Source: a virus
DNA: 41,572 bases
Virus record (IMG/VR): IMGVR_UViG_3300032242_001495
Location: 1 to 41,572 of that record
Reading direction: 5' to 3' (one strand)
The notes under the pieces are model-generated. The model was not told where the DNA came from. It searched no databases and saw only the letters and a program-made list of their open reading frames with translations. Position 1 is the first letter of the stretch; each line of letters begins with the position of its first letter. Made by a program: the position numbers and the translations under genes. Positions 1 to 8,289 of the stretch are shown one piece after another.

Positions 1-1011
1 ATAACTTCCATTATTCGCACTTCTGGAACTGGCGCGGCTGGTACAACAGACACTTATACAATTACTTACACAGATGCGTCCACAACCACTTTTAACGTTG
101 TCAATGGTGCTAACGGAACGAATGGCACTAATGGCACTAACGGCACTAACGGAACGAACGGACAAGGTTATACAAGCAAAGGTAACTATTCAGGGTCAGT
201 AACTTACCAACCTTACGATACGGTTTATTACAACGGTAACACTTATGTTTGTACTGCTACGACAACAAACAATGCGCCTAACTTTACGGCGTACTGGAAT
301 AAATTTGCAGTCGGTTTAACTCCACAGGGAGCGTATGCAAGTGTTAATACTTACAACGCTAATGATGTTGTTTCGTACAACGGTAGTAGTTATGTTTGTT
401 TCTCGGATTTAACAACTGGCAAAGTTCCAACCAACTCAACCTACTGGGGCATCATTGCTAACAAGGGTGACACAGGCGCAACAGGGCCGACAGGCCCACA
501 GGGTACAACTTACTTTCAGGCACTAACCTCTGCTACGACTGGAAACAACAGCGCAGTACTCGCTCCGATGTTTCCGTCAGGTTCAACAACTTTAACTTTA
601 GCGGCTAACACTTCATATCATTTTGAGGCGTTTTACTATCTAACAAAAGCCGCATCAACAGCATCAGCACAATGGCAAGTTGGTTTCAACTTTAATAACG
701 CACCAACTAATTTGTATTGGTATGCTACTTTAAGTTCTAACAACGCATCTACTGGAACGCAAACAGGTTCAACTACTAATACCACCACAACAATCTCAAT
801 CGGTACGGCTGGCTTAACGGCAGGTGGCGCATTGATTCGTGTGGTTGGACATTTCTACACAAGCGGAACAACAACATCTTTACAGCCAACATTTGGTCAA
901 AGTTCCGCACCATCGGGTGCAGGTACGCCAACAATGAACGCAGGTAGTTATTTCCGTGTCGAACCATTAAGCACTTCGTACCCAATTGCAACTGGCACAT
1001 GGAGCGTCTAG
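1..1011 (+). CDS. Collagen-like fibre protein, C-terminal part (5' end missing)
   Basis: The frame is open from base 1 to the TAG at 1009-1011, and no start is needed because the gene enters from outside the window. In order it encodes a stretch common in phage fibres (R-T-S-G-T-G-A-A-G, then T-D-T-Y-T-I-T-Y-T-D), an N-G-T collagen-like run (about 112-165), two similar modules of about 45 residues with Y-x-x-x-D-x-V-x-Y-N-G-x-x-Y-V-C and a closing Y-W (about 175-310 and 330-460), a short G-x-T/G-P collagen stretch (472-510), and a Ser/Thr-rich beta domain that probably trimerises. The two modules resemble the carbohydrate-binding family 5/12 (chitin-binding type 3) fold. This is very probably the other half of the gene starting at 41283. 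It probably binds host surface sugar; its place among head genes leaves open a head fibre rather than a tail fibre. Confidence 0.8.
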   Translation: MTSIIRTSGTGAAGTTDTYTITYTDASTTTFNVVNGANGTNGTNGTNGTNGTNGQGYTSKGNYSGSVTYQPYDTVYYNGNTYVCTATTTNNAPNFTAYWNKFAVGLTPQGAYASVNTYNANDVVSYNGSSYVCFSDLTTGKVPTNSTYWGIIANKGDTGATGPTGPQGTTYFQALTSATTGNNSAVLAPMFPSGSTTLTLAANTSYHFEAFYYLTKAASTASAQWQVGFNFNNAPTNLYWYATLSSNNASTGTQTGSTTNTTTTISIGTAGLTAGGALIRVVGHFYTSGTTTSLQPTFGQSSAPSGAGTPTMNAGSYFRVEPLSTSYPIATGTWSV

Positions 1012-1084
1012 TGCCAGCCACTGAACACAAAGCCCAGCACCCCATCTGGATAGAAAACTGCGACCAATGCAACAAGGAGCAAAA

Positions 1085-2407
1085 ATGGCAACAGTAGACA
1101 ACACGACGACGTACGCCGAAATCGTGAAGTACGACGAACAAACGGACGGCACACTGCTGGTCTACGGTAAAGCGACCGACGACACACTCGACTCGGACCA
1201 GCAAGTATGCGACCCGAATTGGCTCTCAACCGCCATGCCTGAGTGGTTCAAGTACGGCAACATTCGCGAACAGCACTCGTCCATCGCAGCGGGTGTGGCG
1301 ACTGAGTACGAAGCCAAAGGCGACGGACACTACATCACCGCGCACGTGGTCGACCCGAACTCCGTCAAGAAAGTCAAGTCTAAAGTGCTAAAGGGCTTCT
1401 CTATCGGTATCCGCGCACCGCGTGTCGTAAAAGATAATAAAGCAATCGGCGGTAGGATAGTTGATGGAACAATCGTAGAAGTCAGTCTCGTTGACCGACC
1501 TGCGAATCCATCGTGTACTTTAGTGATGGCGAAGGCTATCGGAACGGAAGTAGTGCAAGTGTCGGAATACTCCGAGAACAGCGCAAGCGGTTTAATCGCT
1601 TCGTCCAAAAAGTACGCTAGCGAAATCAATAAGTTCGACCAAGGCGCGTTCGACACCGCTCGTCGCGCATTGGCAACCCTCATACAGGTCGAAGCAGGAG
1701 AACTGGCTGAGGGCGAAGACGAAACCCATTCACTCTCCTGCCTACTAATGGCTGTTCATGCGTTGTTTGAATGGCACGAAGGAGAAGCCATGAGTGGCGA
1801 AACCGAGCCTATCGCAAATCCCGAAGGCGAAGAAAAAGCAGACGGTCCAGAAATGTGCGACAAATGTCACGAACCGATGGACAAATGTAACTGCGATAGC
1901 GAAAAATCCGAAGACATTGAGATGTGCAACAAGTGTCACGAATCAATGGACAAGTGCAAGTGCGACAGCGCAAAGTCGGACAGCATCGGCAAGTGTCTAG
2001 AATGCGGTTGTCATCAACCAGCAGAAGACCACGGACGCACTGACGTCACCACAGCCGAAATCGTTTCAAACGACAAGGCAATCACAGTTTCCGACGCCCT
2101 GCGAGAAATCGTAATGGACGCGGTAAAATCGTTACTCCCCGTCACCGAAAAAACAGGTGGCGATGATGTCGAGACAAAGGCAGACGAATCTGAACGCATT
2201 GAGGCGTTAGAATCGGAACTTGCGCAGGTCAAGGCTCTCGCTGTACCTAACGGTCCACGCCGTATGGGTGTGGTGAGTAGCAATCCAGTGAACGAATCTT
2301 TGACTAAAGCGTCTTACTACCGACGCAAGGCAGAGGGAACACTGGACAAGGCACTAGCGGACGGTTACCGTCAACTGGCTGTCGACCTCGAAAAATCCGA
2401 ATCCTAA
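1085..2407 (+). CDS. Prohead protease with long Cys-rich / scaffold-like C-terminus
   Basis: The start at 1085 is preferred over the in-frame ATG at 1067 because AAGGAG lies about 6 bases upstream of it. Residues 1-165 match the HK97-type (U35) capsid maturation protease: a beta-rich start, L-K-G-F-S-I-G (about 105-111) and V-E-V-S-L-V-D-R-P-A-N-P. This family cleaves scaffold and capsid N-terminal parts during head maturation. The remaining 275 residues are unusual: a helical segment, two near-identical 23-residue Cys-rich units plus a degenerate third (CxxC and CxC patterns that could bind zinc), then a helical, charged end with K-R-rich tail resembling a scaffold domain. It sits directly before the capsid gene, which fits a protease-scaffold fusion. 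Protease call is strong; the role of the Cys-rich part is unknown. Confidence 0.85.
   Translation: MATVDNTTTYAEIVKYDEQTDGTLLVYGKATDDTLDSDQQVCDPNWLSTAMPEWFKYGNIREQHSSIAAGVATEYEAKGDGHYITAHVVDPNSVKKVKSKVLKGFSIGIRAPRVVKDNKAIGGRIVDGTIVEVSLVDRPANPSCTLVMAKAIGTEVVQVSEYSENSASGLIASSKKYASEINKFDQGAFDTARRALATLIQVEAGELAEGEDETHSLSCLLMAVHALFEWHEGEAMSGETEPIANPEGEEKADGPEMCDKCHEPMDKCNCDSEKSEDIEMCNKCHESMDKCKCDSAKSDSIGKCLECGCHQPAEDHGRTDVTTAEIVSNDKAITVSDALREIVMDAVKSLLPVTEKTGGDDVETKADESERIEALESELAQVKALAVPNGPRRMGVVSSNPVNESLTKASYYRRKAEGTLDKALADGYRQLAVDLEKSES
1853..1990 (+). repeat. Tandem 69-bp coding repeat, Cys-rich units in the protease gene
   Basis: Two adjacent 69-bp units (1853-1921 and 1922-1990) encode M-C-x-K-C-H-E-x-M-D-K-C-x-C-D followed by a Lys/Ser/Asp spacer. 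A third partial unit (K-C-L-E-C-G-C) follows. The units differ at several silent positions, so the duplication is old and the protein sequence is being kept. Confidence 0.85.
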
Positions 2408-2428
2408 CAACAGAAAGAGGTACTCAGC

Positions 2429-4123
2429 ATGGCTGAAGCCCCTAAGGTTGCCGACCTATACGGCGACTTACCATCGAAAGATGCTGCTGCTCGACATGAA
2501 GAATACTTGTCCGCTCTGAACAAGTCTGCTTCTTCGCCAATCAGCGTCATGTCAATGGCTGGCGGTGCGCCCGTAGTAGCACCACAGTCAGCAACTGAAG
2601 CGATTGAGTCAGTATTGAGCAACGCATCAGTTACAAAGTCAATGTCACCAGACGCTCTCGCTTCTTTGAACTCTGCGCTTGACGCACAGCGCGCACAGGG
2701 CGACATCGTTAAGGACTTGACTCTTACAAGCCCACTAACAAACGGTCTTGTTGCCTTCGACCTTGAAGCACCAGCGAAGTTGCTGACACCACGTCCAACT
2801 CCACTGCGCAACAAAATCGTTCGCAAGAAGGGCATTGGCACAAGCCACCGCATCAAGGTCATCAGTGGTTACACTGGTACTGGCACTGGTGGCGTAGGCA
2901 ATACCTTCCCTGGAATTACCGACTCAACCACAACTCAGTTTGGTTCAATCAACTACTTACGTGGTCCAAAAATCACGTACGCTGGTTACGACCAAGCAGT
3001 GAACTACAAGCAGTTCTCACTGTCTGACGCTGTTCCGTTCTCGGCACAGTTCCAAGGTCAGGGCTACCAAGACATTCGCCAGTTGTCACAGACAAGCGTA
3101 CTTTACGCTTCGATGTTGATGGAAGAGCGCATGCTTCTTATGGGTCGCGGTACTGACACTGGCTTCAGTGGCGTACTCGCTGCACCAACCGTTACCCTCA
3201 CAACCGCAGCAGCGGGTACAGGTCAGACTGGTCTAGGCGCAGCGACTTACTACGTTTACGCAACCAGCGACGCTGGCGCGTTTGGTGAGTCTGCACTTTC
3301 AACCGTAGCATCACAGGCTGTTTCTGCTGGTGGCGTTCTCACCATCACAGTGAACAACGTTGCAGGCGCACTTGGCACAAAGATTTACGTCGGTACTGCA
3401 ACAGGCGCAGCGAACGCTAAATACGTCGGTCGTATTGTTAGTCTGTCTGGTACGCTTCAGGGCAGTGCTTCACTTGTAACCACAGGTGACAACCTAGTGT
3501 TCAACACCACTGGTTCAACCGCCGACCTAGTAACCACAAACCAAGCAGCAGGAACTCAGTTGTCAGCGTACGCTACTGGCTACGACGGCATCTTGGCTAC
3601 TGTTCTTGGTTCTAACTCAGGTTACATCAACGAAATCAACAGCACACTCAGCACCAGCAATCCAGGGGTTGAGTTCCAGAAGGTCTTCTCGGCTCTATAC
3701 GACAACGTAAAGGCTGACCCAGACGAGATTCTTCTCAATGGTGCAGACCGTCGCCAGTTGTCAGACGCAATCAAGTCAGGCTCAACCGCCAACTACCGTC
3801 TGAACATCTCGCAGGACGAAATCGGTGGCGTAACTCTTGGTGACGTTGTAACTGGTCTACAGAACGAAGTAACAGGCAAGGGTGTTTCACTAACCGTTCA
3901 CCCATGGCTACCTGCTGGCGTTGCTCCAGTGCTTTCATACACACTGCCAATCCCAGACACAAACGTTTCTGACGTTTGGGCTGTTTACAATACGCAGGAC
4001 TACATGGCTATTGAATGGCCAGTAACCCAGTTCGCTTACGAGACCTCTACATACTGGAACGGTACGTTCATGTGCCAAGCCCCAGCATGGAACGGTGTCG
4101 TTTCGGGTATCATTTCCGCATAG
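2429..4123 (+). CDS. Major capsid protein (HK97 fold) with inserted beta domain
   Basis: This 564-residue protein follows the protease and is preceded by GAAAGAGG. The first ~110 residues are helical and Ala/Ser-rich, like a scaffold (delta) segment. The core runs from about residue 110 (L-T-P-R-P-T-P-L-R-N-K-I) through the E-M-L-L-M-G-R-G-type helix near 230. About residues 245-375 are a Thr/Ser/Gly/Ala-rich insertion with a fibronectin or Ig-like look. The core resumes to the end with F-Q-K-V-F-S-A-L-Y-D-N-V, L-N-G-A-D-R-R-Q-L and V-T-V-H-P-W-like segments, ending in a beta strand typical of this family. Usual length is 300-400, and the insertion explains the excess. The inserted domain probably lies on the capsid surface. 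Confidence 0.88.
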   Translation: MAEAPKVADLYGDLPSKDAAARHEEYLSALNKSASSPISVMSMAGGAPVVAPQSATEAIESVLSNASVTKSMSPDALASLNSALDAQRAQGDIVKDLTLTSPLTNGLVAFDLEAPAKLLTPRPTPLRNKIVRKKGIGTSHRIKVISGYTGTGTGGVGNTFPGITDSTTTQFGSINYLRGPKITYAGYDQAVNYKQFSLSDAVPFSAQFQGQGYQDIRQLSQTSVLYASMLMEERMLLMGRGTDTGFSGVLAAPTVTLTTAAAGTGQTGLGAATYYVYATSDAGAFGESALSTVASQAVSAGGVLTITVNNVAGALGTKIYVGTATGAANAKYVGRIVSLSGTLQGSASLVTTGDNLVFNTTGSTADLVTTNQAAGTQLSAYATGYDGILATVLGSNSGYINEINSTLSTSNPGVEFQKVFSALYDNVKADPDEILLNGADRRQLSDAIKSGSTANYRLNISQDEIGGVTLGDVVTGLQNEVTGKGVSLTVHPWLPAGVAPVLSYTLPIPDTNVSDVWAVYNTQDYMAIEWPVTQFAYETSTYWNGTFMCQAPAWNGVVSGIISA

Positions 4124-4135
4124 TGATTGCAGGTT

Positions 4136-4178
4136 GCGACTCTCACGCGTGCTTCATTACGACGCGCGTGAGAGTCGC
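4136..4178 (+). terminator. Strong hairpin after the capsid gene
   Basis: A perfect 14-bp stem (4136-4149 with 4165-4178) closes a 15-base loop, 13 bases after the capsid stop. No T-run follows (CTCCCTAATAAA). It could act as a partial terminator or protect the 3' end of the capsid transcript, which is often the most abundant late message. Confidence 0.65.
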
Positions 4179-4204
4179 TCCCTAATAAATGAAGAGAAGG
4201 ACAA

Positions 4205-4513
4205 ATGGCTAAGTTTTTTGCTAGTGACCGCAGAGCGGTGGAAGTGCAGGTTGAAGGTGTCCGAACTGGAACAACGCGGACTTATCGCGCTGACAAAAAA
4301 GGATTTTACGAAGTCAACAACGCAGCCGACGCGAAATCATTCAAAGAGTCGGGCATGGTCGAAGCAAGCCTTATGGGTACGACCGATTCAGGCGTGGGTT
4401 TCCTTTGTAATGCGTGTGGGTTCGGGTCTTGGTTCAGAGTCTGCGGTCGGTGCGGACATGAAATCGGAGACGTAGAGTGCGAGTCAACGACACAAGAATC
4501 GTCGAGTTCTTAA
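4205..4513 (+). CDS. Small head-region protein with C-terminal zinc ribbon
   Basis: The ATG at 4205 follows GAGAAGGA. The 102-residue product starts with a positively charged segment, has a K-G-F-Y-E-V-N-N strand-like centre, and then C-N-A-C ... C-G-R-C (about residues 69-84), a four-Cys zinc-ribbon arrangement, followed by a Ser/Thr tail. It lies between the capsid and connector genes, so it may be a head completion or decoration protein, but I do not recognise the family. Confidence 0.7.
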   Translation: MAKFFASDRRAVEVQVEGVRTGTTRTYRADKKGFYEVNNAADAKSFKESGMVEASLMGTTDSGVGFLCNACGFGSWFRVCGRCGHEIGDVECESTTQESSSS

Positions 4514-4524
4514 TATTTTTATAC

Positions 4525-4554
4525 TTTGCGTTTCATGCGAATGAAGAGCGCAAA
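4525..4554 (+). other. Intergenic nested hairpin with GCGA tetraloop
   Basis: TTTGCG (4525-4530) pairs with CGCAAA (4549-4554), and inside it TTCAT (4532-4536) pairs with ATGAA (4541-4545) around a GCGA loop of the GNRA class. It sits in the 60-base gap between the zinc-ribbon gene and the GTG start at 4574. Probable RNA structure; function unknown. Confidence 0.55.
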
Positions 4555-4573
4555 TCTCGAAAGGTCGTAAAGC

Positions 4574-5473
4574 GTGAGCATTCTAACAGGTAACACCACA
4601 CGCCAGTTCTCTACGCCGTATCTCACGGTAGACGAATACAAGCAAGCCCCAACCGCTATCGACTATAACAACCTAGTGGTCGCTTCAGCCGACCCTGCGG
4701 TTCAAGACGCCGAACTCGCGAACGTAATCGCGCGAGCGTCCTCGTGGATTGACACCTACTGCAACCAAATCATCGGCGCAACACAAGAGACCGAGCAACA
4801 GCGCAGTCGTTTGCGCTCAGACGGCATGCTAATTGTGCACCCTCGTTATTTCCCTGTCGTAGCGTTAACCGCGTTTTCGTTTGGTGTTGACCCAAACGGA
4901 TTAGTTAACTATCCAGACCCCTCACTAGGCTGGATTGAAGACCAGTCAATCGTGTTGCCGTACACTTCCGCGAACTTGAGTTACTCGAGCCAAGGACCGT
5001 TGCAGTTCGGCATGCCAGCCATTCCGCGCTCTGGCGTGTACTGTCGCTACACTTACGTATCTGGCTACGCTAATACTTTAATCAACGCAACAGTTTCCAG
5101 CGGCGCAACTTCAATCACGGTCGCCGACGCGACTGGCATTACGGCTGGCACACGTCTAACGATTTTTAACGGACTGAGCACTGAAACAGTCACGGTTGCT
5201 AGTACTTACTCTTTTGGCTCAACCACTGTCCCTCTCGTGACCGCGACCGCATACGCGCACGCGAGCGGAATCTCCATTTCGTCGTTACCGCCAGCCGTCA
5301 AGGAAGCGGCTATCCTTGCGACGACCGCTTTCATCAAGGTTCGTGGCGATACTTCACTCGTAATGGACGTAATCAGCACTCCGATGTCACAAGGGACACA
5401 AGAAAAGCAAGGCATCGCTAACGACCTTGGTATTGCGCGCGAGTTACTCATGCCGTTCCGCAGGATTCGCTAA
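4574..5473 (+). CDS. Head-tail connector / adaptor protein with inserted beta domain
   Basis: This gene starts with GTG at 4574, and AAAGG (4560-4564) is the likely ribosome site. Residues 1-100 are helical with the D-E-Y-K...A-R-A-S-S-W-I-D-T-Y-C pattern of phage head-tail adaptors (gp6 or gp15 types). A middle beta segment follows. About residues 173-238 form an added Thr/Ser/Val-rich domain (S-I-T-V-A-D-A-T-G-I-T-A-G, then A-H-A-S-G) that recurs in the minor tail protein at 10708. The C-terminal helix resumes the adaptor fold (A-V-K-E-A-A-I-L-A-T-T-A-F-I-K). Position right after the capsid module supports a neck role. Stop and next start overlap as TAATG. Confidence 0.72.
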   Translation: MSILTGNTTRQFSTPYLTVDEYKQAPTAIDYNNLVVASADPAVQDAELANVIARASSWIDTYCNQIIGATQETEQQRSRLRSDGMLIVHPRYFPVVALTAFSFGVDPNGLVNYPDPSLGWIEDQSIVLPYTSANLSYSSQGPLQFGMPAIPRSGVYCRYTYVSGYANTLINATVSSGATSITVADATGITAGTRLTIFNGLSTETVTVASTYSFGSTTVPLVTATAYAHASGISISSLPPAVKEAAILATTAFIKVRGDTSLVMDVISTPMSQGTQEKQGIANDLGIARELLMPFRRIR

Positions 5474-5958
5474 TGTCCCGTTCCCAATTACGCTCTCAGT
5501 TGTACACGTTTTTAGACGAAGCCAACATTACCGACTTGATTCAAGTTCACTCGTCTTTTCCGAATCGCATTGATTTTCAACGTAACGCGGTTGCAGGTCA
5601 AAAATCGCGCGCGGTAGTAGTCATTTTCATCGAATCCGAACGCGAATCTCGTCTTGCGTTTGGTGGAGCGACCAGCGGTAAAAAGCGAATTGACTACAAC
5701 GTTGCTGTTCAGGTCTACCACCACTCGCTTTGGGACGACGGCGAAAAAGTGATGGCAGATTTTGACAAGATGCTTGACGGACTAAAAGACCGACTACGCA
5801 GTGACCATCGCTTTGGCGATACAACTGGCACTCTCATTTGGCAGGGTGCTGAACCACAAATCGAAGTCTCGTACGGTTTGCCGAAGAAAATCAACGGCGG
5901 AGCGACCGAAACGTGGGCTTCAGTTAGGTTTGCTGTTACGCAGATGTTGAATGCGTAA
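5473..5958 (+). CDS. Probable tail terminator / neck protein
   Basis: A 161-residue protein that overlaps its upstream neighbour by one base, so translation is probably coupled. It has an N-terminal helix (R-S-Q-L-Y-T-F-L-D-E-A), a beta strand with R-A-V-V-V-I-F-I, a K-K-R-I-D-Y-N-V-A-V-Q-V-Y strand and a C-terminal V-R-F-A-V-T-Q strand, the alpha-beta pattern of tail terminators and related neck proteins. Position between connector and the gp10-like gene agrees. Assignment is by pattern and gene order, so it could instead be a stopper. Confidence 0.6.
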   Translation: MSRSQLRSQLYTFLDEANITDLIQVHSSFPNRIDFQRNAVAGQKSRAVVVIFIESERESRLAFGGATSGKKRIDYNVAVQVYHHSLWDDGEKVMADFDKMLDGLKDRLRSDHRFGDTTGTLIWQGAEPQIEVSYGLPKKINGGATETWASVRFAVTQMLNA

Positions 5959-5970
5959 CCGCGCTAAGCC

Positions 5971-6009
5971 GACCGACCCTCTAGTCAGCCTTCCACTAGG
6001 GGGTCGGTC
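5971..6009 (+). promoter_or_regulatory. Hairpin holding the likely ribosome site of the next gene
   Basis: A 14-bp stem with one G-T pair (5971-5984 with 5996-6009) encloses an 11-base loop and ends two bases before the ATG at 6012. The only Shine-Dalgarno-like sequence for that ATG (AGGGGG, 5998-6003) lies in the right arm. The fold could hide the ribosome site, lowering translation or coupling it to ribosomes finishing the upstream gene. Confidence 0.6.
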
Positions 6010-6011
6010 TC

Positions 6012-6476
6012 ATGCCTAGCATGGTAGGTGGCGAATTTCTTGGCGTTAAAGAAGTCCAAGCCACATTATCCAAAATAACGGCTAAAATGGACATGGCGAT
6101 GCGCTTGTCCGCTCAACGCATGGGCGCGGAAGCCGAACGCGAAATCAAAAAGACCATTTTGCCTACCCATAACGACGGTTCGATTCGTAGCGATGGTCGA
6201 ACAACTGACGCTGAAATTGGCGGTCCGCCGATGACTCGCACGGGCGCACTGCGCGCTGGTATCAAACACAGCGAACCTTTGCGTTTGGGCTTTGCTGATT
6301 ACGTCGTTCAAGTTGGACCAACCGAAATCTACGGTCGAGCCGTTGAACTTGGCGCACCCAACTGGCAAGAAGGCGTCAAATACCCTTACGTCAAAATCGC
6401 TGCTGAGAGACTTAAAGAGTCAGGCAAATTATACGAAATCCACAAAGGCGTCATCGACGCCACACTAAAATGGTAA
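6012..6476 (+). CDS. HK97 gp10-like tail completion / neck protein
   Basis: The 154-residue product has the features of the HK97 gp10 family: an early basic helix (R-L-S-A-Q-R-M-G-A-E-A-E-R-E-I-K-K), P-M-T-R-T-G-A-L-R near the middle, V-G-P-T-E-I-Y-G-R-A-V-E-L-G and a final Y-P-Y-V-K-I-A-A-E-R helix. These proteins join tail to head. A second ATG three codons in (6021) is possible, but no better ribosome site supports it. Gene order (connector, terminator, gp10-like, tail tube) is typical. Confidence 0.78.
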   Translation: MPSMVGGEFLGVKEVQATLSKITAKMDMAMRLSAQRMGAEAEREIKKTILPTHNDGSIRSDGRTTDAEIGGPPMTRTGALRAGIKHSEPLRLGFADYVVQVGPTEIYGRAVELGAPNWQEGVKYPYVKIAAERLKESGKLYEIHKGVIDATLKW

Positions 6477-6488
6477 AGGAAAACCGAA

Positions 6489-6710
6489 ATGGCAAAATAT
6501 AAAGTGACCAGCCCCGACACGCGAATCTATCCTTCGTTAGGACTAGTAGTTGAACCTGACACTGTGGTAGACTTGGACCAGTCGGTTGAAGCGTACGGTC
6601 TCGAGTTAATCGAAGAACCCGCGCCGAAAACGAGCGTGAAGGCAAAAACTACAGACCCTGAACCTGTAGACACCAACACCGCAGACGCGGTCGACTCACA
6701 AGGAGCGTAG
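6489..6710 (+). CDS. Small hypothetical tail-region protein
   Basis: A 73-residue protein preceded by AAAGGAAA. The first half forms short strands (A-K-Y-K-V-T-S, L-V-V-E-P-D-T-V-V-D-L), and the second half is acidic, Thr/Pro/Ala-rich and probably disordered. It sits three bases before the tail tube gene. Small proteins of this kind often precede tail tube genes in siphoviruses, but I cannot give a function. Confidence 0.6.
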   Translation: MAKYKVTSPDTRIYPSLGLVVEPDTVVDLDQSVEAYGLELIEEPAPKTSVKAKTTDPEPVDTNTADAVDSQGA

Positions 6711-6713
6711 AGC

Positions 6714-7901
6714 ATGGCTCTCCCAAGGTATAAATCCTTTATCGGCGTAGGAAAAGAAACCGCACACAGCGCAGGCGCAAATCCTACAGCCGCAACACCA
6801 ACCGACTACTTACCTATTACAAGCATTACGCCGTTTGATAACATCAAGTATCTTGAAGATAAAAACTGGCGTGGGTCAATGGTCGAGGACTACGACATCA
6901 TTCAGGGTAACATCTTCTCTGAGTTCGAGTTTGGCGGCGACGTTTTTGCTGATACCATCGGTTACGTCGTTGGTGGCGTACTTGGCGATATCACCACAAC
7001 TGGCGCATCAGCCCCTTACACTCACGCCATCTCGTTGAAAAACAGCGGTAACGGTCAAGCGTCGTCTTACACCCTAACCGACTACAACGCCGTGAACGCT
7101 CGTCAGTTCGCTGGTGTTCAGTTCCACGAATTGGACTTCAAGTTCTCAGCCGACGGTCTACTTGAATACACCGCTAAAGGCACTGGCTTCCAGTCTGCAG
7201 TTAGCGCGACCATCACTACAGCCACAGGTTCAGCAGGCACAGTTACTTACACTGCGCCGAACAACTTCTACGTTGGTCAGGTTGTTTCTATCACGGGCAA
7301 CAGTCAGTCTGCACTGAACTTGTCTAGCCAGACCATCGTTAGCGCGTCAACTACACAGTTCACCATTACCAACGCTGCTACTGGCACTGGCACTGGCGGA
7401 ACTGCAACTGTAGTCACTCCAACCAACTCGTACACGTCAGTAACCGCCGTCCCTGTTTGGTCGGGCGTAACTACACTGGCTGGTTCAACCTCAACTGCAC
7501 TGCAGGACGGTAGCCTTTCAATCAAGCGCACTGCAACTCCGATTTTCACCATTGACGGAAACCAGAACCCATACCAGATTTTCCAAGGTCCTATAATGGT
7601 TGAAGGTACGTTGACTTGGGTAGTTGAAGATGACAGCATTCTGCTGAACTACTTGAATAACACCAAGCCGTCACTAGATATCGACTTTAAGTCACCAGTC
7701 ACTGGTACAACGGTTACCGAAATCAAACTGCACATGACCAAGTGTGCGTTTACAGTCGGCAAGATTGAGCGCACTAAGGACTACGTAGAAGTAACCACTT
7801 CGTTCAAGGCTCTGGGCAACACCACAGATCAAGGAGCGTCAGGCGGTTACTCACCCGTTAAGATTACTCTGGTAAACGCAAAACCATCTAGCACATACTA
7901 A
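6714..7901 (+). CDS. Major tail (tube) protein with inserted beta domain
   Basis: This 395-residue protein follows AGGAGCGTAGAGC. Its ends match siphoviral tail tube proteins: an early beta region (Y-K-S-F-I-G-V-G-K-E-T, later G-D-V-F-A-D-T-I-G), then I-M-V-E-G-T-L-T-W-V and a late K-I-E-R-T-K-D-Y-V-E-V-T-T strand. Residues about 160-245 are a Thr/Ser/Gly-rich insert (N-N-F-Y-V-G-Q-V-V-S-I-T-G) resembling the add-on domains that decorate phage tail tubes. The tail chaperone and tape measure genes follow directly, as expected. Confidence 0.85.
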   Translation: MALPRYKSFIGVGKETAHSAGANPTAATPTDYLPITSITPFDNIKYLEDKNWRGSMVEDYDIIQGNIFSEFEFGGDVFADTIGYVVGGVLGDITTTGASAPYTHAISLKNSGNGQASSYTLTDYNAVNARQFAGVQFHELDFKFSADGLLEYTAKGTGFQSAVSATITTATGSAGTVTYTAPNNFYVGQVVSITGNSQSALNLSSQTIVSASTTQFTITNAATGTGTGGTATVVTPTNSYTSVTAVPVWSGVTTLAGSTSTALQDGSLSIKRTATPIFTIDGNQNPYQIFQGPIMVEGTLTWVVEDDSILLNYLNNTKPSLDIDFKSPVTGTTVTEIKLHMTKCAFTVGKIERTKDYVEVTTSFKALGNTTDQGASGGYSPVKITLVNAKPSSTY

Positions 7902-7920
7902 CACGGAAGGAAGGCACTAA

Positions 7921-8289
7921 ATGTCAGAACAAGTTAATATCACAGGGGGCTGGGTCAAGTTACGCTCAGCCGACGTTGTTCCTGAGCGACTTCGTCGTCC
8001 ACTCATTGAGCGCACCGCACAGGGCGCGCAGATGATGGCGAACATGGATGAAGAATCAGCGGACAGTAACGTTATTAGGTTTTGGAACGAATACAACGAC
8101 TTGCTTACCGTTGCGATGGTTTCGGAGTGGTCGTTTGGTGGCGAAGTTTCGCTTGATTCAATTCTGGACTTACCAGCAAAAGCGTATGATGACGTGCAGG
8201 CGTTGGTTGCTCCGTTTATCACACAACTATTACCGAATTTCGAGCCTGATGCCGACCCAAAAGTAATTACCGAGAACTCCGACGTTTAG
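7921..8289 (+). CDS. Tail assembly chaperone, short (zero-frame) product
   Basis: The ATG at 7921 follows GGAAGGAAGG. The 122-residue product lies between the tail tube and tape measure genes, where siphoviruses keep the gpG-like chaperone. It has an R-R-P-L-I-E-R-T-A-Q-G helix and an acidic C-terminal region. It ends at the TAG at 8287-8289, 24 bases after a slippery heptamer that would let some ribosomes make the longer product. Chaperones of this kind coat the tape measure protein during tail assembly and are absent from the virion. Confidence 0.8.
   Translation: MSEQVNITGGWVKLRSADVVPERLRRPLIERTAQGAQMMANMDEESADSNVIRFWNEYNDLLTVAMVSEWSFGGEVSLDSILDLPAKAYDDVQALVAPFITQLLPNFEPDADPKVITENSDV

Noticed and set aside
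112-165. Short tandem repeat or CRISPR-like array
   Set aside because: The AACGGCACT-type units encode N-G-T collagen-like protein in frame.
1011-1097. 28-codon GTG frame between fibre and protease genes
   Set aside because: Overlaps the protease start and its ribosome site and has none of its own; the CxxC pair is not enough to support a gene.
1330-1683. Minus-strand reading frames over the protease, capsid and fibre genes
   Set aside because: They mirror strongly coding + strand genes, lack ribosome sites and carry no recognisable motif.
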